DNA of 64,000 nt from NCBI RefSeq assembly GCF_032586155.1, contig NZ_JAWHTC010000001.1, positions 992,001-1,056,000 of the forward strand, read 5' to 3'. The notes under the pieces were generated by a model that saw nothing but the letters and a program-made list of their open reading frames with translations, ran no database searches and was not told where the DNA came from. The DNA comes from JAWHTC01 sp032586155. GTDB lineage: Bacteria > Pseudomonadota > Alphaproteobacteria > Rhodobacterales > Rhodobacteraceae. Of the stretch, positions 41,277 through 49,397 are shown one piece after another (within the stretch, counting starts at the first letter, position 1; each line of letters begins with the position of its first letter). Made by a program: the position numbers and the translations under genes.

Positions 41277-41933
41277 TCACTTCAATGCGTCAAGCTCGTG
41301 TTGCGGCACACCGATTCCCTTGAGGATAATCATCTTGACGCTCCGCTTGGCCTCGGCCCATTGCGCATCCGATAGCGGCGCGCCGTTGTTCAGGGTTTCG
41401 ATCTGATGGCCGAAATCGGCGTAATGCTGGGTCGTCGCCCAGAGCATGTAAAGCAAGTGGCGTGGATCAATCGGGTCCATCCGGCCGTCATCAATCCAGC
41501 CCTGGATCACGTCAATCCGGCCATTGGTCCATTCGACCAGGGTGGTTTCCAGATAGTCCTGGATGACCGGCGCACGGTGCATTACCTCGGAGGCCCAGAC
41601 CTTGGAGCCCGCCGGGTGGCGGCGCGAGATTTCCATCTTGGCGTCGATATACGCGCCGAGTCCCTCGGCTGGCCCCTCGGCAGATTCAAAAGTGTTGGCC
41701 GCCTGCAACCAGACCTGGAAGATGCTCTGGACCACTTCACGATAGAGAGCTTCCTTGGTGGGGAAGTAATAGTGCAGGTTGGCCTTGGGCAGTCCCGCCA
41801 CATCGGCGATCAACTGCATGGTTGCCCCGCCAAACCCGGCCTCCGCAAAGACTTTTTCCGCAGCGGCCAGGATTGTTCGCTCGTTTTCGCGGCGAATTTC
41901 CTTTTTGCTGAGGGGGCGGAGGTTGGATGCCAT
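41277..41933 (-). CDS. TetR-family regulator, RutR-like, copy 2
   Basis: The 218-residue TetR protein (HTH about 18-62, GGATMQLIADVAGLPKANLH; C-terminal RHLLYMLWATTQHYADFGHQ) is a paralogue of the next gene downstream. It is divergent from the amidohydrolase gene, and two RutR-type palindromes lie in the intergenic region, so it probably autoregulates and controls the pyrimidine operon. The two copies differ enough to recognise different ligands or sites. Confidence 0.87.
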   Translation of the reverse strand: MASNLRPLSKKEIRRENERTILAAAEKVFAEAGFGGATMQLIADVAGLPKANLHYYFPTKEALYREVVQSIFQVWLQAANTFESAEGPAEGLGAYIDAKMEISRRHPAGSKVWASEVMHRAPVIQDYLETTLVEWTNGRIDVIQGWIDDGRMDPIDPRHLLYMLWATTQHYADFGHQIETLNNGAPLSDAQWAEAKRSVKMIILKGIGVPQHELDALK

Positions 41934-41954
41934 TGCGGGCCTTTCAGAATTTTC

Positions 41955-41970
41955 TTGACCGTTTGGTCAG
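41955..41970. promoter_or_regulatory. RutR-type operator 1
   Basis: TTGACCGTTTGGTCAG is a near-perfect match to the RutR palindrome TTGACCA-NN-TGGTCAA. It lies 22 bp upstream of the tetR copy 2 start. Confidence 0.75.
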
Positions 41971-41987
41971 GCTGTGGTGCTCTCTTC

Positions 41988-42003
41988 TTGACCATACGGT
42001 CAG
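41988..42003. promoter_or_regulatory. RutR-type operator 2
   Basis: TTGACCATACGGTCAG is a second RutR-type palindrome, 33 bp centre-to-centre from operator 1 (about three helical turns, so on the same face), and 74 bp upstream of the amidohydrolase ATG. Confidence 0.75.
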
Positions 42004-42076
42004 GAATTGGGTGAAGGCAAGAGGGTGCAAAGAAGACTCCGGCCGGGATTCCTGCATCGCCAAACGGGAGAATGAC

Positions 42077-43327
42077 ATGGCTGCACCTGGAGAAAACCTG
42101 CGGATCAACGGCGACCGGTTGTGGGACAGCCTGATGGAGATGGCCCAGATCGGCCCCGGGGTCGCGGGCGGCAACAATCGTCAGACGTTGACCGACGAAG
42201 ACGGCGAGGGCCGCGCCCTGTTTCAAAAGTGGTGCGAGGCTGCCGGGTGCTCGATGGGCGTGGATACGATGGGCAACATGTTTGCCCGCCGTGAAGGTAC
42301 CGACCCTGACGCATTGCCGGTCTATGTCGGTTCGCATCTCGATACCCAACCGACGGGCGGTAAGTACGATGGGGTTCTGGGCGTTCTGGGCGGTTTGGAG
42401 ATCGTCCGCACGCTGAATGATCTGGGGATCAGGACGAAACACCCGATCGTTGTCACCAACTGGACCAATGAAGAGGGCACGCGCTACGCGCCGGCGATGC
42501 TGGCCTCGGGCGTGTTTGCCGGGGTGCATACCGAGGACTGGGCCAAGGACCGCGTTGATGCCGAGGGCAAACGCTTTGGCGATGAGCTGAAGCGGATTGG
42601 CTGGCAAGGCGACGAACCGGTTGGATCGCGCAAGATGCATGCGATGTTCGAGCTGCATATCGAACAGGGGCCGATCCTGGAGGCCAAGGAAAAGGACATC
42701 GGCGTAGTCACCCATGGTCAGGGGCTTAGCTGGACGCAGGTGACCATTACCGGCAAGGATGCCCATACAGGCTCAACCCCGATGCCGATGCGTCGCAACG
42801 CGGGCCTGGGCATGGCGCGGGTGCTGGAGGCGGTAGATGATATTGCCTGGAGTCACGCACCGCATGCGGTGGGCGCGGCAGGGCATATCGACGTCTATCC
42901 CAATTCGCGCAACGTGATCCCGGGGCAGGTGGTCTTTACCGTCGATTTCCGCTCGCCCGATCTGAGCGTGATCGAGGATATGGAAAAGCGCCTGCGGGTC
43001 GAGGGCCAGAAGATCGCCGACCGGATGCATCTGGAGATCGCGTTCGAAAAGGTAGGCGGGTTCGATCCGGTGACCTTTGACGAGGGCTGCGTGACGGCAG
43101 TGCGTAGTGCGGCCGAGCGGCTGGGCTATTCCCACATGGACCTGATTTCCGGTGCCGGTCACGATGCCTGCTGGATCAACCAGGTGGCGCCAACAGCAAT
43201 GGTGATGTGCCCTTGTGTGGATGGGTTGTCGCATAACGAGGCCGAGGAGATTTCCAAGGACTGGGCCACGGCAGGCACGGATGTGCTGATGCATTCGGTG
43301 GTGGAAACGGCGGGGATCGTGGAGTGA
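42077..43327 (+). CDS. N-carbamoyl-beta-alanine/L-amino-acid amidohydrolase (M20/M28 zinc hydrolase)
   Basis: The 416-residue dinuclear zinc hydrolase of the HyuC/AmaB/PydC family has GSHLDTQPTGGKYDGVLGVL with the bridging Asp, NEEGTRYAP with Glu ligands, HIEQGPILE, and GAGHDACWI. In this cluster it should convert N-carbamoyl-beta-alanine to beta-alanine, CO2 and ammonia, the third step of reductive uracil breakdown. The ATG at 42077 follows CGGGAGAATGAC; the open frame to 41927 overlaps the RutR operators. It is the first gene of the 42-49 kb operon. Confidence 0.9.
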   Translation: MAAPGENLRINGDRLWDSLMEMAQIGPGVAGGNNRQTLTDEDGEGRALFQKWCEAAGCSMGVDTMGNMFARREGTDPDALPVYVGSHLDTQPTGGKYDGVLGVLGGLEIVRTLNDLGIRTKHPIVVTNWTNEEGTRYAPAMLASGVFAGVHTEDWAKDRVDAEGKRFGDELKRIGWQGDEPVGSRKMHAMFELHIEQGPILEAKEKDIGVVTHGQGLSWTQVTITGKDAHTGSTPMPMRRNAGLGMARVLEAVDDIAWSHAPHAVGAAGHIDVYPNSRNVIPGQVVFTVDFRSPDLSVIEDMEKRLRVEGQKIADRMHLEIAFEKVGGFDPVTFDEGCVTAVRSAAERLGYSHMDLISGAGHDACWINQVAPTAMVMCPCVDGLSHNEAEEISKDWATAGTDVLMHSVVETAGIVE

Positions 43328-43342
43328 GCCGATAGGTCGGAT

Positions 43343-43389
43343 TGGGGGCCAGCCCCCACTCCCGCGAGATATTTTTGGTCAGATGAAGG
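43343..43389 (+). repeat. Dispersed intergenic element, copy E
   Basis: TGGGGGCCAGCCCCCACTCC is followed by CGCGAGATATTTTTGGTCAG and ATGAAG. The hairpin and core match copy D at 29832, 13.5 kb away. It lies between the amidohydrolase and hydA genes, within the operon. Confidence 0.7.
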
Positions 43390-43420
43390 GGCTGGGGAGG
43401 CCCCGTGAGGGAGAAAAACC

Positions 43421-44878
43421 ATGAGCACCACAGTTATCAAGAACGGCACCGTCGTGACCGCAGACCTGACCTACGAGGCCGATGTGCTGATCGAGGGCGG
43501 GGTGATCACCGAGATCGGCAAAGGGCTGACCGGCGACAAGGAGCTGGACGCCACGGGCTGCTATGTGATGCCCGGCGGGATCGACCCGCATACCCATCTG
43601 GAAATGCCCTTCATGGGGACCTATTCGTCCGATGATTTCGAAAGCGGCACCCGCGCCGGGCTGGCGGGGGGCACCACGATGGTGGTGGATTTCGCGCTGC
43701 CCAACCAGGGCGAGAGCCTGCTGGATGCGCTGAAACGCTGGGACAACAAATCGACCCGGGCAAACTGCGATTATTCCTTCCACATGGCGGTGACATGGTG
43801 GGGTGAGCAGGTGTTTGACGACATGAAGACCGTCGTGCAAGAGCGTGGAATCAATACCTTTAAGCACTTCCTTGCCTACAAGGGCGCGCTGATGGTGAAC
43901 GATGACGAGCTTTATGCGTCGTTCCAGCGTCTGGCCGAGCTGGGGGCGACCCCGATGGTTCATGCCGAGAATGGCGACGTGGTGGCGGAGTTGAGCGCAA
44001 AGCTGCTGCGTGAAGGCAATACCGGCCCCGAGGCGCATGCTTACAGCCGCCCGCCGCAGGTTGAGGGCGAGGCCACCAACCGGGCGATCATGATCGCCGA
44101 TATGGCAGGGGCGCCGCTTTATGTGGTGCACGTGTCCTGCGAGGAAAGCCACGAGGCGATCCGGCGGGCGCGGATGCAGGGCAAGCGGGTTTGGGGTGAG
44201 CCGTTGATCCAGCACCTGACGCTGGATGAAAGCGAGTATTTCAACAAGGATTGGGATCATGCCGCGCGCCGGGTGATGAGCCCGCCGTTCCGCAACAAGC
44301 AGCATCAGGATTCGCTTTGGGCCGGGCTGCAAAGCGGGTCGTTGAGCGTGGTGGCGACGGATCATTGTGCCTTTACCACGGAACAGAAACGCTATGGCGT
44401 GGGGGATTTCACCAAGATCCCGAATGGCACCGGCGGGTTGGAAGATCGGATGCCGATGCTGTGGACCAACGGGGTTGCAACCGGGCGGTTGACCATGAAC
44501 GAATTCGTGGCGGTTACATCAACAAATATCGCCAAGATATTGAATTGCTATCCGAAAAAAGGGGCGGTTCTGGTTGGGGCAGACGCCGATCTGGTGGTCT
44601 GGGACCCGGAGAAAGAGAAGACCATTGCCGCTGGCGCTCAGCAATCAAGCATCGATTACAACGTGTTCGAGGGTCATCATGTGAAGGGCTTGCCGCGTTA
44701 CACCCTGACCCGCGGCCACGTTGCGGTGATGGATGGCGAAATCAACACACAGGAAGGCCACGGTAAGTTCGTCGCCCGCGAGGCCAATGCGACGGTGAAC
44801 ACCGCGCTGAGCCAGTGGAAAGAGCTGACCGCACCGCAACCGGTGGTGCGCAGCGGCATTCCGGCGACGGGGGTGTGA
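43421..44878 (+). CDS. hydA: Dihydropyrimidinase
   Basis: The 485-residue cyclic amidohydrolase hydrolyses dihydrouracil to N-carbamoyl-beta-alanine. Metal-site motifs are GGIDPHTHLEMPFMG (two His), the carboxylated Lys in TFKHFLAYKGALM, HAENGD, VVHVSCEES and ATDHCAF with the catalytic Asp. Length is usual for the family. GAGGGAGAAAAACC precedes the ATG. The stop overlaps the next gene by one base (TGATG). Confidence 0.95.
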   Translation: MSTTVIKNGTVVTADLTYEADVLIEGGVITEIGKGLTGDKELDATGCYVMPGGIDPHTHLEMPFMGTYSSDDFESGTRAGLAGGTTMVVDFALPNQGESLLDALKRWDNKSTRANCDYSFHMAVTWWGEQVFDDMKTVVQERGINTFKHFLAYKGALMVNDDELYASFQRLAELGATPMVHAENGDVVAELSAKLLREGNTGPEAHAYSRPPQVEGEATNRAIMIADMAGAPLYVVHVSCEESHEAIRRARMQGKRVWGEPLIQHLTLDESEYFNKDWDHAARRVMSPPFRNKQHQDSLWAGLQSGSLSVVATDHCAFTTEQKRYGVGDFTKIPNGTGGLEDRMPMLWTNGVATGRLTMNEFVAVTSTNIAKILNCYPKKGAVLVGADADLVVWDPEKEKTIAAGAQQSSIDYNVFEGHHVKGLPRYTLTRGHVAVMDGEINTQEGHGKFVAREANATVNTALSQWKELTAPQPVVRSGIPATGV

Positions 44879-45228
44879 TGTCGGAAGTATTTGCCTTCAC
44901 GGATAAAGACGTCGAGAGCGTGCGACGGTGCATTCAGGCAATTGCCGAGGGGCCGTTTCTCCCAGACTGGGAATTCGCAACAGTGATGGGTTTTAAACGT
45001 CAGGAATTGCAGGATTGGCTGGCGCTAGATGTGTTCGAAATCGAAGGGGATGCGATGAAAATGGCAATTGCGGCGATGAACAATCTCAGTGGCTACCCGC
45101 ATGGAAAGAACGAGGAACTGGAGGATATGACAAACCTAGCCCGAAACGAGATTCGCCCTTTGTTGGTGAAGTTCAAAAAGGCGAAGGGGTTAGAGCCAAG
45201 CTCCTCCTATTTCGACAATCTCGTATGA
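44878..45228 (+). CDS. Conserved-looking hypothetical protein in the pyrimidine operon
   Basis: The 116-residue soluble protein (MSEVFAFTDKDVESVRRCIQ, WEFATVMGFKRQELQDWL, YPHGKNEELEDMTNLARNEI) has no signal peptide or membrane helix and appears mostly helical. It starts in the hydA stop codon (TGATG) and ends 18 bp before the ABC ATPase gene, so it is translated with the pathway. I do not recognise the family; part of it is slightly more AT-rich than its neighbours. Confidence 0.7.
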   Translation: MSEVFAFTDKDVESVRRCIQAIAEGPFLPDWEFATVMGFKRQELQDWLALDVFEIEGDAMKMAIAAMNNLSGYPHGKNEELEDMTNLARNEIRPLLVKFKKAKGLEPSSSYFDNLV

Positions 45229-45246
45229 AACAGAAGCGATAACAAT

Positions 45247-46029
45247 ATGAGCGATCCCGTCATATCGGCCAAGAATCTGGACCTGACGTTCCAGACCAAT
45301 GACGGCCCTGTGCATGCGTTGAAAGACGTGTCGCTTGCCATCAACAAGGGCGATTTCGTCAGCTTCATCGGGCCGTCGGGCTGTGGCAAGACCACGTTTT
45401 TGCGGGTGGTGGCCGCGCTGGAAGAACCCACCGGCGGCACCGTGACCGTCAACGGAATGAGCCCGGAAGAGGCCCGTAAGGCAAGAGCTTATGGCTATGT
45501 CTTCCAGGCCGCAGGACTGTATCCCTGGCGCACGATCCGGGGCAATATCCAACTGCCACTGGAAATCATGGGGTTTCCGAAGTCCGAATGGCAAAGCCAT
45601 ATCGACAAGGTGCTGGACCTGGTTGATCTGCGCGGTTTTGGCAAGAAGTTTCCCTGGCAACTTTCGGGCGGGATGCAGCAGCGGGCAAGCATTGCCCGGG
45701 CGCTGGCTTTCGATGCTGATATCCTGCTGATGGATGAGCCTTTCGGGGCGCTGGATGAGATCGTGCGCGACCATTTGAACGAGCAGTTGCTGGAATTGTG
45801 GGACAAGACTCACAAAACCATCGGGTTCGTGACCCACTCGATCCCCGAGGCGGTGTATCTGTCGACCAAGATCGTGGTGATGAGCCCGCGTCCGGGGCGG
45901 ATCACGGATGTGATCGAGAATACCCTGCCGCGCGAACGGCCGTTGGATATTCGCGATACGCCGGAATTCCAGGCGATCGCGCATCGGGTGCGCGACGGGC
46001 TGAGGGCGGGACATGCTTATGACGATTGA
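45247..46029 (+). CDS. ABC transporter ATP-binding protein (nitrate/taurine/pyrimidine type)
   Basis: The 260-residue ATPase has Walker A GPSGCGKT, the signature LSGGMQQRASIARAL, Walker B ILLMDEPFGALDE and the switch histidine in FVTHSIPEA. It belongs to the SsuB/TauB/ThiZ subgroup. It powers the importer encoded by the three following genes; because they sit with pyrimidine-degradation genes, a pyrimidine base or precursor is the likely cargo. Confidence 0.9.
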   Translation: MSDPVISAKNLDLTFQTNDGPVHALKDVSLAINKGDFVSFIGPSGCGKTTFLRVVAALEEPTGGTVTVNGMSPEEARKARAYGYVFQAAGLYPWRTIRGNIQLPLEIMGFPKSEWQSHIDKVLDLVDLRGFGKKFPWQLSGGMQQRASIARALAFDADILLMDEPFGALDEIVRDHLNEQLLELWDKTHKTIGFVTHSIPEAVYLSTKIVVMSPRPGRITDVIENTLPRERPLDIRDTPEFQAIAHRVRDGLRAGHAYDD

Positions 46030-46056
46030 GCGCTGTCACATACTGAGGGAGCGGCG

Positions 46057-46986
46057 ATGAAGTCCTTTCTCTCCATCCTCACCGTGGTCGCGGCCATAAT
46101 TGGGCTGTGGTATGCGGCCTGCGTGCCGATGAACATCCACGAGGCGGCGATGCAGGCGCAGCGGGCCGGGGCCGAAGTCACGCCCGAGACTGCGCCCGAG
46201 CGGCGCAAGATGGGGCGGATTGCCCTGATGGTGAAGAACCCGCAGCTGTGGGGCACGGTTTATGCGCAGGATCGTCCGCAGCTTCCCGCACCGCATCAGG
46301 TGGGGGCGGAGTTGTGGAAGACCACCTGGGGCATGGTCGAAAAGGGCCGGGCGTTTTCCAAGCGTAGCCTGCTGCTGCATGGCTGGATCACGCTGTCTGC
46401 GACCTTGCTGGGGTTCGCTTTTGGCACGTTGCTGGGGATCGTGTTGGCGGTGAGTATCGTGCATAGCCGGGCGATGGATATGTCGGTGATGCCGTGGATC
46501 ATTGCCAGCCAGACGGTACCGATCCTGGCGATTGCACCGATGATCGTGGTGGTGCTGGCGGCGCTACAGGTGGATGACCTGATCGCCAAGGGGGTGATCT
46601 CGATGTATCTGAGCTTCTTCCCAGTGGTTGTCGGCATGGTGAAGGGATTGCGCAGCCCGGACGGGATGCAGATGGACCAGATGCGCACGTGGTATGCCAG
46701 CCGGTCGCAGACTTTCTGGAAACTGCGGCTGCCAAGTTCGATGCCTTACCTGTTTGCCTCATTGAAGGTGGGCGTGGCGGCCTCGCTGATTGGAGCTGTG
46801 GTGGCTGAATTGAGTCTGAGTCAGAATGGGGGCCTCGGGGCGCGTCTGCTGGCCGGAAGTTACTATGGGCAGACGGTGCAGATCTGGAGCGCACTACTGG
46901 CGGCGGCGGCGCTGGCGGCGGTGCTAGTCTGGGCCATCGGGGTTGCGCAGAACATTACACTGAAACGGATGGGGTTCACGCGATGA
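46057..46986 (+). CDS. ABC transporter permease 1
   Basis: The 309-residue inner-membrane permease of the SsuC/TauC type has an N-terminal helix (about 5-20) and an extra periplasmic segment of about 90 residues before the core, then five to six helices with the EAA-type loop RTWYASRSQTFWKLRLPSSM. GGGAGCGGCG precedes the ATG. The stop overlaps permease 2 by ATGA, so the two form a heterodimer. Confidence 0.87.
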   Translation: MKSFLSILTVVAAIIGLWYAACVPMNIHEAAMQAQRAGAEVTPETAPERRKMGRIALMVKNPQLWGTVYAQDRPQLPAPHQVGAELWKTTWGMVEKGRAFSKRSLLLHGWITLSATLLGFAFGTLLGIVLAVSIVHSRAMDMSVMPWIIASQTVPILAIAPMIVVVLAALQVDDLIAKGVISMYLSFFPVVVGMVKGLRSPDGMQMDQMRTWYASRSQTFWKLRLPSSMPYLFASLKVGVAASLIGAVVAELSLSQNGGLGARLLAGSYYGQTVQIWSALLAAAALAAVLVWAIGVAQNITLKRMGFTR

Positions 46987-47822
46987 GCTGGTTTTACGGA
47001 TCATTGCTCTTCTGGGCCGTGGCCTGGGCAGTCAATGCGCAGCTCTCCAAGCGTAGTGAACGATGGGTGCGGTTCTTCGTACCGACGCTGTTCGGGATCA
47101 CCGTGCTGGTGATCTGGGAGGGGATGGTGCGCGGGTTCAATATCAACCCGGTTCTATTGCCGGCGCCCTCAGCGATTGGCTCTACGCTGGTTGGGGAAAT
47201 TCCGACTCTGTGGACCGACCTGGTGCAGACCTTCTTCAAGGGCGCGCTGAGCGGATACATTATTGGCTGTGGCGCGGCGGTGCTGGTGGCAATTGCGGTG
47301 GATCGTTCGCCATTCCTGCAACGCGGGCTTTTGCCGGTGGGCAATTTCGTGGCGGCGCTGCCCATCGTCGGCATGGCACCGATCCTGGTGATGTGGTTCG
47401 GGTTCGACTGGCACTCGAAAGCGGCGGTTGTGGTGGTTATGGTGTTCTTCCCGATGCTGGTGAACACGGTGCAGGGACTGCAAGCGAGCGACGCGTTACA
47501 GCGCGACCTGATGAATACCTACGCCGCCAACTATCGTCAGAGCCTGCTTAAGCTGCGGCTGCCGGCGGCGATGCCGTTCATGTTCAACGGGCTGAAAATC
47601 TGTACTACCTTGGCGCTGATCGGTGCGATCGTGGCAGAGTTCTTTGGCTCGCCCATCAAGGGGATGGGCTTTCGTATTTCGACCGAGGTGGGCCGATTGG
47701 CCCTTGATATGGTATGGTCGGAAATCGCCGTGGCGGCCATCGTGGGCTCGGCATTCTATGGCGCGGTGGCGCTGGCCGAGAAGATGGTGACCTTCTGGCA
47801 TCCCTCGCAGCGGGGGCAATAA
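46983..47822 (+). CDS. ABC transporter permease 2
   Basis: The 279-residue permease has about six membrane helices and the coupling loop MNTYAANYRQSLLKLRLPAA. It overlaps permease 1 by 4 bp and is followed 41 bp later by the binding-protein gene. Two different permeases in one system fit the ThiX/NMT1-type importers. Confidence 0.87.
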   Translation: MSWFYGSLLFWAVAWAVNAQLSKRSERWVRFFVPTLFGITVLVIWEGMVRGFNINPVLLPAPSAIGSTLVGEIPTLWTDLVQTFFKGALSGYIIGCGAAVLVAIAVDRSPFLQRGLLPVGNFVAALPIVGMAPILVMWFGFDWHSKAAVVVVMVFFPMLVNTVQGLQASDALQRDLMNTYAANYRQSLLKLRLPAAMPFMFNGLKICTTLALIGAIVAEFFGSPIKGMGFRISTEVGRLALDMVWSEIAVAAIVGSAFYGAVALAEKMVTFWHPSQRGQ

Positions 47823-47863
47823 GGATTAAAAAACCTAATCAAAATCAACAAGGAGAGTACAAG

Positions 47864-48853
47864 ATGAAAAAGATGATTGGCGCAGCCATCGCGGGTGTGA
47901 TGGCGTTTGGAGCGTCGGCGGCGCAAGCGGCCGATGACGTGACGCTCCAGCTTAAATGGGTGACCCAGGCGCAGTTTGCCGGGTATTACGTGGCGCTGGA
48001 CAAGGGGTTCTATTCCGAGGAAGGGCTGAACGTGACGATCAAGCCCGGCGGCCCGGACATTGCCCCGGCGCAGGTGATCGCCGGTGGTGGGGCCGACGTT
48101 GTTCTGGACTGGATGCCATCGGCGCTGGCCAGCCGTGAGAAGGGTCTGGACCTGGTGAACATCGCCCAGCCGTTCAAGAGCTCGGGCATGATGCTGACCT
48201 GCCGCAAGGATGCGGGGATTTCCAGCCCGGCAGACTTCGCGGGCAAGACCCTGGGTGTCTGGTTCTTTGGCAATGAATACCCGTTCCTGAGCTGGATGAG
48301 CAAACTGGGTCTGGCGACCGATGGCAGCGACGCCGGCGTGACTGTGTTGAAACAAGGGTTTAACGTTGATCCGATCCTCAATGGCCAGGCCGATTGCGTG
48401 TCGACCATGACCTATAACGAATACTGGCAGATCATCGACGCGGGCCTGACGCCCGATGAGTTGATGGTATTCAAGTACGAGGACCAGGGCGTGGCGACGC
48501 TGGAGGACGGCATGTATGTGCTGGGCTCGAACCTGAACGACGCGGCCTTCAAGGAGAAGATGGTCAAGTTCGTGCGGGCCTCGATGAAGGGCTGGAAATA
48601 CGCCGAGGAAAACCCGGACGAGGCGGCGATGATCGTTCTGGACAATGATGCCTCGGGCGCACAGACCGAGAAGCACCAGAAGCGGATGATGGGCGAGATT
48701 GCCAAGCTGACCGCAGGGTCCAACGGATCGCTTGATCCGGCCGATTACGAGCGCACGGTTCAGTCGCTTCTGTCGGGTGGTTCGGACCCGGTGATCACCA
48801 AGGCGCCGGAAGGGGCCTGGACCCATGACATCACGGATGCAGCGCTGAACTAA
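47864..48853 (+). CDS. ABC substrate-binding protein, NMT1/THI5-like (pyrimidine-type ligand)
   Basis: The 329-residue periplasmic protein has a signal peptide ending AAQA (residue about 23) and the NMT1/THI5 fold (VTLQLKWVTQAQFAGYYVAL, then DKGFYSEEGLNVTIKPGGPD). Members bind pyrimidine-like molecules such as the thiamin precursor or nucleobases, which fits the operon of pyrimidine breakdown. AGGAGAGTACAAG precedes the ATG; a strong terminator follows. Confidence 0.87.
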   Translation: MKKMIGAAIAGVMAFGASAAQAADDVTLQLKWVTQAQFAGYYVALDKGFYSEEGLNVTIKPGGPDIAPAQVIAGGGADVVLDWMPSALASREKGLDLVNIAQPFKSSGMMLTCRKDAGISSPADFAGKTLGVWFFGNEYPFLSWMSKLGLATDGSDAGVTVLKQGFNVDPILNGQADCVSTMTYNEYWQIIDAGLTPDELMVFKYEDQGVATLEDGMYVLGSNLNDAAFKEKMVKFVRASMKGWKYAEENPDEAAMIVLDNDASGAQTEKHQKRMMGEIAKLTAGSNGSLDPADYERTVQSLLSGGSDPVITKAPEGAWTHDITDAALN

Positions 48854-48873
48854 GCACCGCTTTGACATGATTG

Positions 48874-48903
48874 AACGGCCCCGAAGAAATTCGGGGCCGT
48901 TTG
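48874..48903 (+). terminator. Terminator of the pyrimidine operon
   Basis: AACGGCCCCGAA and TTCGGGGCCGTT form a perfect 12-bp stem with a GAAA tetraloop, 20 bp after the binding-protein stop. Confidence 0.88.
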
Positions 48904-48945
48904 CTGTTTACAAGGGTGATGCACACGGCTAGAGAGGCCTCGGTT

Positions 48946-49022
48946 CGGGACGTGGCGCAGTCTGGTAGCGCACCTGTTTTGGGTACAGGGGGTCGTAGGT
49001 TCGAATCCTGCCGTCCCGACCA
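48946..49022 (+). tRNA. tRNA-Pro (UGG)
   Basis: Acceptor CGGGACG pairs with CGTCCCG, the anticodon arm CCTGT-TTTGGGT-ACAGG gives TGG, the T-loop is TTCGAAT and CCA is encoded. Confidence 0.95.
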
Positions 49023-49397
49023 AATTCCTTGAGATATGATAGAGGTTTGCCAATGAACCTGCATGTCATTGGTCAAACGGCAGGTCCTCAGGCTGGAACG
49101 GTCTTTGGCTGCGTAAGGCGTCAGCGACAGCTTTGCGGGACTTTCCCGACCTTCGTATTGACGGTGATAACTGGCGATGAAAGCCAGAAGCCGACACTGT
49201 TTCTCTAGGTGGCAAGTGCCTCTATCAAGCAGACACTGACCACCACAAAAAGTACGACGAAATATTCAGTTCTAAATGGCTGCGCCAGAACCATATGGTG
49301 CGAGCCACCCAAATGGTTCGGTCTTCAGAAAAGTTGCTCTGTGTCCTTTAAAGTGCAAAGCTCATTCTCACCAATACGAATAAAAGGGGAGTGTACC
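49023..49397. other. Intergenic region between tRNA-Pro and phnD
   Basis: These 375 bp carry no gene I can support. The sequence is more AT-rich than the flanks and includes a weak stem (CCTGC..GGCAGG, 49060-49084). The phnD frame is open back to 49209, but that segment lacks a signal peptide and a ribosome site, so it is not coding in my reading. Confidence 0.5.

Noticed and set aside
49209..49397. Upstream extension of phnD
   Set aside because: It would bury the signal peptide inside the protein; the ATG at 49398 has GGGGAG and a proper signal sequence.
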